Both the position numbers and the translations under genes were made by a program. DNA of 38,245 nucleotides from DATDGX01 sp036521875. GTDB taxonomy: Bacteria > Desulfobacterota > Binatia > Binatales > Binataceae. The DNA lies in assembly GCA_036521875.1 (NCBI GenBank), contig DATDGX010000264.1:1-38245 (forward strand). Direction: 5' to 3'. Within the stretch, counting starts at the first letter, position 1. Every line of letters starts with the position of its first letter. Below are positions 16,286 through 25,160 of the stretch, in pieces. A model generated the notes under the pieces. It had not been told where the DNA came from. It searched no databases and saw nothing but the letters and a program-made list of their open reading frames with translations.

Positions 16286-17160
16286 CGGTTCGAACTTCCA
16301 GCGCTAGCTCCTTGCGACGCGGTGACGTTCACCTCTTCGTAGTGATCGGCGCGCAACGAACTGGCACGAATATCTTGCGCGAAATTCTAAATACCAACGA
16401 CGCGATCGCGATGCTCGGTGAGGTGCTCTCGCCGAGCCCGGCACCTGCCCACTGGGACAACTTTTGCCGCCGCCTCCCCCCTGTCAACGTTCGTCCTATG
16501 AATACCAGTGATGGTGAGGCGCTCCTCGATCAATACTTCGACTTTGTGCAGTATCGCATTCACAACCATTGGGAAGGCAATCTAAAGAGCCGCAGCCACG
16601 CGATTGGCGTCGACATCAAATACAATCAATTGAGGCAGATCGCGCCAGTTACCTGGATTCACAATGCTCCACCGTTCCTCGTCGGGTACCTGAGATCACG
16701 CGGTGCTACTCTCATTCATACAACTCGAAGAAACGTAATTCATTGCGCCATATCGGCCATGATCGCTTCGCAGAGAAATGTCTGGCATAACTACCAGGAC
16801 GCCGTCATCGATCGCAGTTACCATATCGACGTTGAGGAGTGCCTGGCGCATGCACGGAAGATCGTCCAGCATCGCGATGCCTTCCTAGCGTTCACCAAGG
16901 ACTGCGACGTAGTAAATTGTTGCTACGAAGACTTAGTCGACGACATCGCGAGAGCCGGCGCCGGGGAAGAGGTCCCGGACGGCCCGGGGCCTCTACGGGA
17001 CATCGCAGAGGCGTTGCGCGTTCCATTTGGTTTTCGCTATGACAGAAGCCTTCAGAAGGCGATAAACATTCCATATTCGAGATTGCTCGCAAACCGCGAC
17101 GCTCTGGTCAGGGCTGTGAAAGAGTCCGAGTTTTCCCAGTTCGCCTCGGCTCTGAACTAG
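16282..17160 (+). CDS. Sulfotransferase family protein 2
   Basis: The start is set by the GTG at 16282, which overlaps the preceding stop (GTGA) and gives a 292-residue protein. The phosphosulfate loop is LFVVIGAQRTGTNILREIL near residue 15, and the 3'-phosphate segment is LIHTTRRNVIHCAISAMIAS near residue 150, followed by NVWH and a CCYEDLVDD motif. This pattern matches LPS-type or Stf0-like sulfotransferases and resembles the third sulfotransferase of the block (RRNVLRR, IW, WYEDLYN), so the two are probably distant paralogues. The lack of an intergenic gap implies co-expression with sulfotransferase 1. The acceptor sugar is unknown. Confidence 0.85.
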   Translation: MTVRTSSASSLRRGDVHLFVVIGAQRTGTNILREILNTNDAIAMLGEVLSPSPAPAHWDNFCRRLPPVNVRPMNTSDGEALLDQYFDFVQYRIHNHWEGNLKSRSHAIGVDIKYNQLRQIAPVTWIHNAPPFLVGYLRSRGATLIHTTRRNVIHCAISAMIASQRNVWHNYQDAVIDRSYHIDVEECLAHARKIVQHRDAFLAFTKDCDVVNCCYEDLVDDIARAGAGEEVPDGPGPLRDIAEALRVPFGFRYDRSLQKAINIPYSRLLANRDALVRAVKESEFSQFASALN

Positions 17161-17222
17161 CGAGGATCGCAGCAGTGAATTGCAACTGCGGAGAGTATTA
17201 AGCCGGAAGATCTGTCTCCCGC

Positions 17223-18239
17223 ATGACAAACGCTAAGCCCTGGCTCGCTCCGGACGCGCAAGCCGGCAGTTATGCTTCAGGCATGCTCGGCCTGGAAGAG
17301 CGTAAATTGCTCTATCAACTGGCCCGGCATTTATACACCGGCGAAGGCGCGGTGGTAGAGCTCGGGGCGTTTTGCGGGGCGTCCACCTGTTGCCTCGCAG
17401 CCGGCTTGAGAGACAACCCGCGGGCCGCGAATCGTCGCGTCCATTCCTATGACTGTTTCATCGCCAATGAGCCATACCTGGTCGAGTTCATTCGCACTCA
17501 ATTCGGTAAGTCTATCGAGATGGGACAATCCTTTGAGGCGATTTTTCGGCACGCCACGGCGGAGTTTGCCGGTCTGATAGAAGTTCATGCGGGTGATTTG
17601 CTCGAGCAAAGCTGGACGGCCGGGCAGCCGATCGAGATACTCTTTGTCGACGTGGCTAAAACGCTCGCGCTCAGCGGCAAAGTCCTGACCGAATTCTTTT
17701 CACATCTTATCCCGGGAAAATCGATCGTCATTCACCAGGATTTCTATCACCCTACTGCCTTCTATCTGCCGGTGGTGATGGACTTCCTTTTGGATCACTT
17801 CACTATCATCGAAACCGGCCGCGATTGGTCGGTGGTGTTCCGGCTTGAGTCAGCGATTCCGCAGAAAAAATTGCGCACTGCCAGCCTCTACGAATTCTCC
17901 TTCGTACAACAACAGTCTGCTATCCGGCGCATGATGGGACGCGTTGGCATGCCGGGGCGCGATTATCTGCGCATCTCGGAATGTGCAGCCATCGGAACCA
18001 AGTTCGGCGAGCGGCGGTTTCGAGCGGCGCTGGCTGCGGCGCTTCGACGCTCGAGAGTCGAGACTGATCAGGTGTGGTCCAACGGGCTCGCCTGGTGCAG
18101 CGACTTCAACGCATCCCGGATCCGCACCCGGCTTTACGGGTCTCCAACTCTCATGCCGCCTCCAACGGCGGCCGATAAGGCCTCCCTCGCCGTGTCGGCG
18201 ATTTGTTCCGCGGTCGCCGCACGGTTCGCGCCGAGGTGA
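17223..18239 (+). CDS. Class I SAM-dependent methyltransferase-like protein
   Basis: A 338-residue protein whose first 200 residues have a Rossmann methyltransferase layout. Motif I is AVVELGAFCGASTCCLAAGL near residue 40, an acidic strand end is VHSYDCF, the third strand is IEVHAGDLLEQSW, and IEILFVDVAK with IPGKSIVIHQDFY occupies the positions of later strands. This resembles the Methyltransf_24 type often found in glycan and antibiotic clusters. The C-terminal 130 residues do not resemble anything I know. It lies between sulfotransferases 2 and 3 on the same strand with short gaps, so O-methylation of the same glycan is the simplest role. Confidence 0.75.
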   Translation: MTNAKPWLAPDAQAGSYASGMLGLEERKLLYQLARHLYTGEGAVVELGAFCGASTCCLAAGLRDNPRAANRRVHSYDCFIANEPYLVEFIRTQFGKSIEMGQSFEAIFRHATAEFAGLIEVHAGDLLEQSWTAGQPIEILFVDVAKTLALSGKVLTEFFSHLIPGKSIVIHQDFYHPTAFYLPVVMDFLLDHFTIIETGRDWSVVFRLESAIPQKKLRTASLYEFSFVQQQSAIRRMMGRVGMPGRDYLRISECAAIGTKFGERRFRAALAAALRRSRVETDQVWSNGLAWCSDFNASRIRTRLYGSPTLMPPPTAADKASLAVSAICSAVAARFAPR

Positions 18240-18251
18240 AACTCATTGGTC

Positions 18252-19013
18252 ATGCTCGAAAGACGTTTTGTAATTTTCTCGCTGGCCAGATGTGGAAGCA
18301 CCACGCTGATGCGTCTACTTAGGTGCCATCCGAAGATTCGCTGCCTCAGCGAGCCCTTTCATCCCGATCGTGAGTACCTGCAACGAGTCAAAGACTCGGC
18401 AACGCTAGAGATTGCGCTGCGAGAAATTTGGACTACGGCGAACGGCATCCGGCATGTGTGGAACGCTTCGGGATGGCCCTTTCCGGAAGGCTCGAACTTC
18501 AACGAGCAACTCTTGCTCAACCCCGGACATAAGGTTGTGCTCCTGAACCGAAGAAACGTTCTGCGCAGAATCATCTCGCAACACATTTCGGCTGAGACCA
18601 GGATATGGTCAGTCTTCGACCACACCGACAGACAGAAACTGCTTCAGTTCAGGTTCAATCCGATAGAGGAGGAGTGGGTCGAGTACCAATTGAGTTGTGA
18701 GAAAAGGAATATTGAGAATTGCCGCCGGCTTCTTCTGGGCAGCCATGCTGAGTTCCTGGAGCTATGGTACGAGGATCTATACAACCCCGCCGCGACGGGC
18801 CAGTCGCGCACCGAGAGGCTTGATGCGGTGATCGATTTTCTCGGTTACGACCCGATCACCGACGAAGGCTCCCTAACTCGCATAGCCGAACTTTTCGACG
18901 CAAGAAACACCAGGCTCAACTCGCCGGAAACATATCGGCTCGTTCCCGGAATCGAGGAGGTCGAGCGCAGATTTGGATCGGATGAGACGGGCTGGCTATT
19001 TCGCGAAAGCTGA
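18252..19013 (+). CDS. Sulfotransferase family protein 3
   Basis: The protein of about 253 residues begins MLERRFVIFSLARCGSTTLM, with SLARCGSTTL as the phosphosulfate loop. It continues with LSEPFHP, then LLNRRNVLRRIISQHISAE as the 3'-phosphate site and FLELWYEDLYNP. This is a third sulfotransferase of the same block and shares its motif layout with the second. The start is uncertain: TTG at 18246 sits 9 bases after GAGG, whereas ATG at 18252 is 15 bases away. The gene ends 28 bases from the convergent acyltransferase gene. Confidence 0.85.
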   Translation: MLERRFVIFSLARCGSTTLMRLLRCHPKIRCLSEPFHPDREYLQRVKDSATLEIALREIWTTANGIRHVWNASGWPFPEGSNFNEQLLLNPGHKVVLLNRRNVLRRIISQHISAETRIWSVFDHTDRQKLLQFRFNPIEEEWVEYQLSCEKRNIENCRRLLLGSHAEFLELWYEDLYNPAATGQSRTERLDAVIDFLGYDPITDEGSLTRIAELFDARNTRLNSPETYRLVPGIEEVERRFGSDETGWLFRES

Positions 19014-19041
19014 CGCGGCCTGCGTGTACTACCTGCACAGC

Positions 19042-20289
19042 CTAGAGGGACATCTCCAGGTCGCCGTCGCCCATCGTCACGAACCATTTCCGCAGGTCCG
19101 TAAAGACCTGCAATCGCGGATCGAACGTGTTCCGCGCTGCCCCGAAGTAGCCGCGAGTGCGCAAGGGCACCGGGAAGTACCCGTGACGGATCAGCGCACC
19201 TCGATAAGGAGGCGTCGCAACGGTGCACATGATCGCTTTGACGCCGTAGCGCAATAGTTCGTCCTCGGCGTTCCGCAGCAGCAGTGAGAAGATCGCGGCG
19301 GAACGATTCTCCACCAGGTAATCGACTAGATAGCCAATCGGCTGATCGTCATCGTTCCTGACCCGGAAAATCAAATAGCCAATTGTCGCCGGTCCTTTGA
19401 CAGCCGCCAGCATCGTGTATCGGGCGTCGGGGCGCGCGGCAAACCGCCAGTTCAAATACCGCCGGTCGCGAACGGCCATCACCGGGTAATCGCGGCAGGC
19501 CCGCTCCCAGAGCCGATTGACGGCGTCATCGAAGGACTCGATCCGAACTACGCTGACTCCCGGAATGAGCGCTCGGCCGGCAAAGACGCGCCTCAGCGGG
19601 CCCGCGCCCGAGGCCAGGAGCTTCGCGGCACTCCGCAGGAAACCACTTTGAGTATACCTGGTCGCGAGGTATCGCCAATCGAACGGCTTGACCAGCGGCA
19701 CCAGGCGCTTCGCAGCCGTCGGGAAGGGTTGAGAGGAATTCTGTTTCGGGCCGACCGCATCGTCCCGGTTGTCAACTATTCTCTGCGCGTTGACGCCACG
19801 CCAGCCGACTCCAAGCACATACTCAGACCGTAGCCGATTAGCCATTCGAAACGAAAAATGCCGATTACGATAGTCCGGATGCACTATCCAGTCGCACTCG
19901 ACGGATACCCATTGCTGCGTGCCGCCGACCTGGAACAACTGCGGGAATGAGCAGATCATGCCTAGCACTTCGTGGTCGTTCTTCTTGAGCAGAAAAATAT
20001 CAGGGTCATCTTCAGCGCCGTCGGGCTCCAGCTGGTAGGCCCTGAAACGGCTTCGTTGACGCTCCGCCATTTCGCCGAACTGGGTGGCCTCGATAAATGC
20101 CCGCACGTCGTTGCGGCTCGCCCGGCGGCTGAGCTCCGCCTCCCGGTTAAAGGGATTGTGGTCGTACTTCCAGTCCCACTGCCGGATGAGCCGCTCCGCG
20201 GAGCCGCCCGGATGGGTCGACCTCCACAGATCGAAGATGCCTTCGCGATCGGATTTGCGATAGCGCTGAACGCGGAACTCTGAGGTCAT
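19042..20289 (-). CDS. GNAT-type acyltransferase
   Basis: This 415-residue protein carries two GNAT-like halves. In the first, FRVQRYRKSDREGIFDLWRS opens the fold, and VSVECDWIVHPDYRNRHFSF with RMANRL is the acyl-CoA-binding beta4-alpha3 region. In the second, VMAVRDRRYLNWRFAARPDA is followed by TIGYLIFRVRN and a final helix set. The YLNWRF signature occurs in acetyltransferases found in glycan and exosortase-linked clusters. It most likely transfers an acyl group to an amino or hydroxyl group of a sugar precursor. It is the last gene of a minus-strand run after the two GT-like genes, 21 bases from the nearest. Confidence 0.82.
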   Translation of the reverse strand: MTSEFRVQRYRKSDREGIFDLWRSTHPGGSAERLIRQWDWKYDHNPFNREAELSRRASRNDVRAFIEATQFGEMAERQRSRFRAYQLEPDGAEDDPDIFLLKKNDHEVLGMICSFPQLFQVGGTQQWVSVECDWIVHPDYRNRHFSFRMANRLRSEYVLGVGWRGVNAQRIVDNRDDAVGPKQNSSQPFPTAAKRLVPLVKPFDWRYLATRYTQSGFLRSAAKLLASGAGPLRRVFAGRALIPGVSVVRIESFDDAVNRLWERACRDYPVMAVRDRRYLNWRFAARPDARYTMLAAVKGPATIGYLIFRVRNDDDQPIGYLVDYLVENRSAAIFSLLLRNAEDELLRYGVKAIMCTVATPPYRGALIRHGYFPVPLRTRGYFGAARNTFDPRLQVFTDLRKWFVTMGDGDLEMSL

Positions 20290-20310
20290 CGAGCTCGGTG
20301 ACTCGCGAAG

Positions 20311-21234
20311 CTAGCCGTCTTCATTGCGCGATTCGAAGTAGTTCCTGACGTAGTCGTGCATCTCGTACTTGCTGGTGTTCCAACGCCAGACGCCGTTGCC
20401 ATCGGGCGCGATATCCACGAACGGATCGAACGCGAATTTCCGGAAATCCTGATGGCGCTGCGCGTATCTGCGGTCCTTGAAGTCGCCGTGCCAGAGATGC
20501 AGCGCGCGATGCTCGATGTATCCGACCTTGCTACCGACGGCGGCGAAAAAGGGGATCGCCCATGCCCGGTAGTGTTCCACCTGGCGGCTGTTCATATGCA
20601 GAGCCATCTCGCAATATTCGAATTTCCCGATCGCGGCACAGATGACCGCGCGATCGCCGTGTCCAACGATACATGCATCGTACAGTCCGTGCTCTTCCAG
20701 CAAGCGCCGGCGAGCAGCCCACGCCAGCCCGAGCGTCATGAATCGAACTGCCGACGCGCCCGCGACCCGCAAGTCATCAGGCTCCGCCCGGCCGGTGGCG
20801 ATTTTATATCCAATCGATTGGGCGACTGAATCGAACGAGGCATCGCTCGGAGAATCGAGCCGGGCCCCTCGTTTGAGGTTGCAACGATCGACGAAGAGCT
20901 GGACCATCGCGAAGTCCTTCAGCGCGTCACGCGTGCGCGCGGGCCAGTCGTCGGTGTCGAAAATAAGATCGCAATCGATCCATGCCACCTCGTCGCAATC
21001 CGGCGGGAGTGAGCGCACGGCCACGTTGAGCAGGCGCTCCTTGTGCCAGAGCACGTCGCGCCCGGCGAACTGCAGCAGCAGGTCCGCATCCAGGGCCTGC
21101 AACTCAAAACTACCGTCGAAGGAAAGTTCGATCGCAAGCAGCGGGACTCCGAGGTGTTTTCTGAAGGTCCGAAAATTCGCCAGGCGGCTGTTGTATCGCG
21201 CCGGATTGAAATAAGAGGTAATCGCCCACAGCAT
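20311..21234 (-). CDS. Glycosyltransferase-like protein, tandem copy A
   Basis: A 307-residue protein beginning MLWAITSYFNPARYNSRLAN. The segment DEVAWIDCDLIFDTDDW near residue 85 supplies a DxD-type nucleotide-sugar and metal site, and later GHGDRAVICAAIGKF and LHLWHGDFKDRRY are conserved in its neighbour. This pattern fits GT-A glycosyltransferases of the family often labelled hypothetical or group 2. It is a paralogue of the next gene upstream: 49 of the first 70 residues agree. No membrane segment or signal peptide is seen. The ribosome site is weak, so expression may rely on read-through from copy B. Confidence 0.78.
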   Translation of the reverse strand: MLWAITSYFNPARYNSRLANFRTFRKHLGVPLLAIELSFDGSFELQALDADLLLQFAGRDVLWHKERLLNVAVRSLPPDCDEVAWIDCDLIFDTDDWPARTRDALKDFAMVQLFVDRCNLKRGARLDSPSDASFDSVAQSIGYKIATGRAEPDDLRVAGASAVRFMTLGLAWAARRRLLEEHGLYDACIVGHGDRAVICAAIGKFEYCEMALHMNSRQVEHYRAWAIPFFAAVGSKVGYIEHRALHLWHGDFKDRRYAQRHQDFRKFAFDPFVDIAPDGNGVWRWNTSKYEMHDYVRNYFESRNEDG

Positions 21235-21299
21235 GTGAAGCCGTTTAACGCCCGGAAATCCGCTGCCGACACGCCGCGCGTGGCGATTCAGGTCGGAAG

Positions 21300-22247
21300 T
21301 TATCCCCCGCTAAGCAGCCAGTCTTCATTGCGGGATCTGAAATAATCTTTCACGTGCTCGTGCATCTCCGGCTTGCTCGTGTTCCATCGCCAGCAACCGC
21401 TGTTGCGATCCAGGATGATGTCCGTGAACGGATCGAACCCGAATCTCGTCAGTGCTTCCTGACGTAGCCGGTACTTCCGGTCCTTCAAATCCCCATGCCA
21501 AAGATGAAAGATACGACCGTCGATGAAACCGATTTTCCCGTCCACTTCCACGGAAAAAGGGGTGGCCCATTTTAGGTAGTGCTCAGCTTGGCGCTCATTA
21601 AAGCCCGTGAAGGTCACGTATTCGAGTTTCCGGCCCGCGAGAGCGGCGGCAACCATCGCCTTGTCGCCGCCGCCCAGAATCTTTGCGTCGTAGAAGCCGT
21701 GCTTCTCGAGCAGCGCTCTTCGAGCTACCCAACCGAGTCCATACGTCGAGCCTCTAACGAGGAACACCCCGGTGTCGTGCAGGTCATTCGATTTGAACTG
21801 ACCGGTCGCGATCAAGTAACCGACCGTTCTGGGAGCCGGGGACTCGACCGTCGTCCACCTGGACGAATCGTGCTCGGCATCAGGCGCCAGGTTCAACCGC
21901 TCATCGAAGAGCTGCACCATCGAGAACCTCTTCAGCGCCGCGCAGGCTCGCTTCGGCCAATCGTCTCGCTGCAAGATGACGTCGCAATCAATCCACGCGA
22001 CGTCGTCGCAATCGCCAGGGAGATTGCTAAGCGCGAGATTCAACAGCCGCTCCTTCTGCCACAGCACATCCCCGCCGACCAGTTGGACCAGTACGTCGGC
22101 GTCGCTGCTTTGGAGCTCGAAGCGTCCCGTGAAGGACAGCTCTACCGCAACCAACGGAACCTTCAGGTTGCTTCTGAAGGTGCGGTAATTTCTCAGCCGG
22201 CTCTTATATCCTGACGAATTAAAATAAGACGTAATCGCCCACAGCAT
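21300..22247 (-). CDS. Glycosyltransferase-like protein, tandem copy B
   Basis: The open frame reaches 22340, but alignment with copy A and a GGTGGAA ribosome-like site put the start at the ATG at 22247, giving 315 residues. It opens MLWAITSYFNSSGYKSRLRN, has DDVAWIDCDVILQRDDW as the DxD site, GGGDKAMVAAALAGRKLEY and FHLWHGDLKDRKYR. Paired with copy A, it probably adds a related sugar or acts on a different acceptor. Differences cluster in the middle (the insert around DAEHDSSRWTTVESPAP), which could change specificity. It is first in the minus-strand block and divergent from the membrane glycosyltransferase. Confidence 0.78.
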   Translation of the reverse strand: MLWAITSYFNSSGYKSRLRNYRTFRSNLKVPLVAVELSFTGRFELQSSDADVLVQLVGGDVLWQKERLLNLALSNLPGDCDDVAWIDCDVILQRDDWPKRACAALKRFSMVQLFDERLNLAPDAEHDSSRWTTVESPAPRTVGYLIATGQFKSNDLHDTGVFLVRGSTYGLGWVARRALLEKHGFYDAKILGGGDKAMVAAALAGRKLEYVTFTGFNERQAEHYLKWATPFSVEVDGKIGFIDGRIFHLWHGDLKDRKYRLRQEALTRFGFDPFTDIILDRNSGCWRWNTSKPEMHEHVKDYFRSRNEDWLLSGG

Positions 22248-22388
22248 CCGAGTTCCACCATCGGCCCCTTGAAGCTGCCGATAATATTCAACATCTCTAT
22301 CTTGCCCGAGGATTAGCAGGCAAGCGGACTGCTGCCACAAATCTTCACGGCATGACGGCAGCCGCCGATTCGATTACTCTATCGCCTG

Positions 22389-23978
22389 ATGCCTGAATTC
22401 CCTGTCTCGAGAGCTCCCGGCCCACCCCACGACCCCGGACCGTCAAATATGCGCAGAGCGGCCGCGATTGTTCGCGGCGTGCCTCGCGAGGCATGGGCCG
22501 TTGGCGCGATCACCATAGTCGGCGCCATTCTCCGAATGCTCTTTCTCGGCAAGCAGAGCCTCTGGAACGACGAAGGCTACAGTGCATACGTCGCATTGCT
22601 GCCGTGGCACAGCCTCGTTGAAGTGATGGAGCCGAACATGGGCCTCTACTACATCATGCTCCACTTCTGGGCGTGGTTTGGCGACAGCGAGTTCATGTTA
22701 CGACTCCCGTCAGTAATTTGTTCGGTCGCTACTATTCCGGTCCTTTATAGTCTCGGCAAACGCCTATTCGACTGGCGACTGGGTATCATCGCGGCGTTAC
22801 TGATGGCCGTGCATGCATTCGACATCCAGTACGCGCAAGAAGCTCGCAGCTATAGCCTTGTAGTACTCTTGATTACGATCTCTTCTGTCTACTTGCTCAA
22901 GGGTCTCGAGAGGCCAACTCTCGCAAACTGGATATTATACATTCTGGCCAGCATACTGGCGCTCTATGCACATTTGTTCGCGGGGTTGATTCTCGTAGCG
23001 CAGTGGGTATTCCTGTTGTTTTCGATGTATCGAACCTGGTCCTGGAGACAGCTCGGCGTCATCGGTCTAGCGCTCGTCATACTATCAGTACCCGCGGTGC
23101 TGCTGGTGTTTCGCGCGCACTCCGGTAGGCCGCAATGGATTCCTCAAACGTCATTTCGTGGAGTCATTCTCCTCTTTGACAATCTGGCCGGTTCCGAACC
23201 GATCTCGCCGAATATTGCCGGACACTGTCTCGCAGTACTTTATCTGATCGGCTTATTGGCGGGCGTTGTCGCCTTCGCAAGCGCATGGTTCAATCGCTCT
23301 CGCGACGCGATGGCTGGTTACGGGTTTTTGTTGAGTGGCGTGCTTGTTCCGTTGATCCTTGCGCTTGCTGTTTCCATCATAAAACCTCTAATCATCGCTC
23401 GGTACTTTCTGGTTTGCTTGCCCTTCCTCATACTCCTCACCGCAGCCGTGATCACTGAACTGCGCCCTCGCTTGCTGCTACTCGGTATGCTGGTTGTCTT
23501 CCTAAGTCTCGAATCGTCGCAATCCTATGAGTACTACGTACATTCCTCGAAGGAGGACTGGAGGGATGCTGTTCTATACCTACTCGCGAATGCACAACCT
23601 GGTGACGCGGCAATAGTAGTTAGTGGACAGCGAGTGTATCGGTATTACCGAGACCGACTCGATGGTAAGCAAGCATACCCGGTAGGATTGAGCCTCCGCT
23701 ATCTCTCCGGGAGTCCTAAGCCTGAGACTGGCGTCGCCGCTCAGAGTCGGCACACTCTCGATCCCGAGTGGCTCGAGACTGTCCGCTGCGATTATTTGCG
23801 AGTGTGGCTGATTTTCCGTGCTCCGATTACGCTCAGGGAGGCACGCGAGGAGTCTAGAGTGTCCGCGGCGTTGAAGCCATTGTACGACCGGCGCAAGTCT
23901 ATCAGGCAACCGTACTTCGCGGGCGTGCGGGTCATGCTTTTCAGCTCTTCGATGCCGACGCTATGCCCGGACGAATGA
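22389..23978 (+). CDS. PMT/ArnT-type membrane glycosyltransferase (GT-C)
   Basis: A 529-residue polytopic membrane protein with about ten hydrophobic helices. After the first helix (AVGAITIVGAILRMLFLG) comes SLWNDEGYSAYVALLPWHSL, the first periplasmic loop. Its Asp-Glu pair is the catalytic base of GT-C enzymes of the GT39/GT83 and PF13231 families. VHAFDIQYAQEARSYSL is the second conserved loop motif. These enzymes transfer sugars from polyprenyl-phosphate donors on the outer face of the inner membrane. The C-terminal 130 residues form a soluble periplasmic domain. It stands alone, divergent from GT copy B and convergent with block D. An internal ATG at 22449 is an alternative start. Confidence 0.88.
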   Translation: MPEFPVSRAPGPPHDPGPSNMRRAAAIVRGVPREAWAVGAITIVGAILRMLFLGKQSLWNDEGYSAYVALLPWHSLVEVMEPNMGLYYIMLHFWAWFGDSEFMLRLPSVICSVATIPVLYSLGKRLFDWRLGIIAALLMAVHAFDIQYAQEARSYSLVVLLITISSVYLLKGLERPTLANWILYILASILALYAHLFAGLILVAQWVFLLFSMYRTWSWRQLGVIGLALVILSVPAVLLVFRAHSGRPQWIPQTSFRGVILLFDNLAGSEPISPNIAGHCLAVLYLIGLLAGVVAFASAWFNRSRDAMAGYGFLLSGVLVPLILALAVSIIKPLIIARYFLVCLPFLILLTAAVITELRPRLLLLGMLVVFLSLESSQSYEYYVHSSKEDWRDAVLYLLANAQPGDAAIVVSGQRVYRYYRDRLDGKQAYPVGLSLRYLSGSPKPETGVAAQSRHTLDPEWLETVRCDYLRVWLIFRAPITLREAREESRVSAALKPLYDRRKSIRQPYFAGVRVMLFSSSMPTLCPDE

Positions 23979-24098
23979 GTATCAGCTCGCGAGCCTTGGA
24001 CGGATGCGTCGAGAGCGCTAGCGGCTTTCTATTGATAGTGCGGCCTTGAAGTTCGACCGCGACGATAGCGAAATCCCGAATTTTGCGGCACCGAGTGA

Positions 24099-25157
24099 CT
24101 AGCATTGGAATCGCTGAAGCTGGTTGATCACGGACCTGCCCTTGAAATGGCTAAACATTGCTTCTGCATTCAGGTGATAGATTTTGTCGAGCGCGGCGTG
24201 CGGCAAGTTCAGCCCGTAGATTCGCCAGCGCCCTTGACTTGGATACGCCCAATACTCGAAATACTCGTCGTCGGTCTCGAGCCAGCGAAAGTAACTTCGG
24301 TACATCTCTTCGTCAGGAGTATGATCGCTTCCGAACAGGATCCGGTCCTGAAATTTGAGAAACAACTCCCGGGTATGGCGCGGCTGACGGCCCAACTCGG
24401 CCTGCCGGGCACCGAACTCGATTAGTACATTCGGAAATCGATCGAGGACCGAAGACACATAGTCCAAATCCTCGGCCTTCTCGGCCATGTGAAGCGCGAT
24501 GAAGATGGTTTCCGGATGACGATTGAACACTCGTTCGCGCGCCGCGAGGATCGATTCCTTGCTCGGAAGACCGGCCCCATCGAAGCGCCATTCCGGAAAC
24601 CTGGTCAATTCCTCGTAACGCTCATTAGCGCCGTCGACGGCGAAGAAAAATGCGTCAGGGTCGCCGACATGTACGCCTACGGGGATTCCGAGACTCCCAC
24701 ATTCCTCCCAAATCGGATCGAGGCGGACGTCGTCGATCGCGAGCAAATTTCCTGAACGCTCACGCACCTTCAGGCCGAGATCTTTGTGGATCTTGAGACC
24801 TCGCGCTCCCCGGGCGACCGAGTCGCGCAGTTGCCCCACCGCGGTCCGAGTGAAATCGCTCGCGTCGATATCGCTCCAGTCGATCTGCGTGAATACCGCA
24901 AATCTGCCCGGGTAGGGTTCTATCATCTCATTTACTATCGATTGTAGTTTCTCGCCCCACATCCCAGTGAGTATAACGAGCGTTTTCAGATTGCATTTGT
25001 CCATCAACTCGACCAGCCGCTGCGGAGACACGCGCTCTCCCAGTCCCATCGCATCGTTCACATGCTGGTGAATATCGACGATTGGATAGCGCGCCGCCGG
25101 TACTTCGGTCGCGTGCACCTTCAGCATCGACTTCGGCTTAAAGTCTCTCAGCAGCAC
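24099..25157 (-). CDS. Amidohydrolase family 2 protein within glycan locus
   Basis: A 352-residue TIM-barrel protein. YPIVDIHQHVNDAMGLG near residue 25 is the metal-binding HxH motif, GARGLKIHKDLGLKV gives the bridging-lysine position, GIPVGVHVGDPDAFF and FIALHMAEKA carry further histidines, and ILFGSDHTPDE carries the last metal Asp. It differs from the amidohydrolase at 9.9-11.3 kb, which lacks the HxH form. Enzymes of this type hydrolyse C-N, C-O or C-C bonds in small ring compounds. Its position three bases after a glycosyltransferase gene in the same operon suggests a role in precursor or substituent processing. The GTG start at 25157 follows the preceding stop at once, so translation is probably coupled. 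Confidence 0.85.
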   Translation of the reverse strand: MLLRDFKPKSMLKVHATEVPAARYPIVDIHQHVNDAMGLGERVSPQRLVELMDKCNLKTLVILTGMWGEKLQSIVNEMIEPYPGRFAVFTQIDWSDIDASDFTRTAVGQLRDSVARGARGLKIHKDLGLKVRERSGNLLAIDDVRLDPIWEECGSLGIPVGVHVGDPDAFFFAVDGANERYEELTRFPEWRFDGAGLPSKESILAARERVFNRHPETIFIALHMAEKAEDLDYVSSVLDRFPNVLIEFGARQAELGRQPRHTRELFLKFQDRILFGSDHTPDEEMYRSYFRWLETDDEYFEYWAYPSQGRWRIYGLNLPHAALDKIYHLNAEAMFSHFKGRSVINQLQRFQC

Positions 25158-25160
25158 CGC

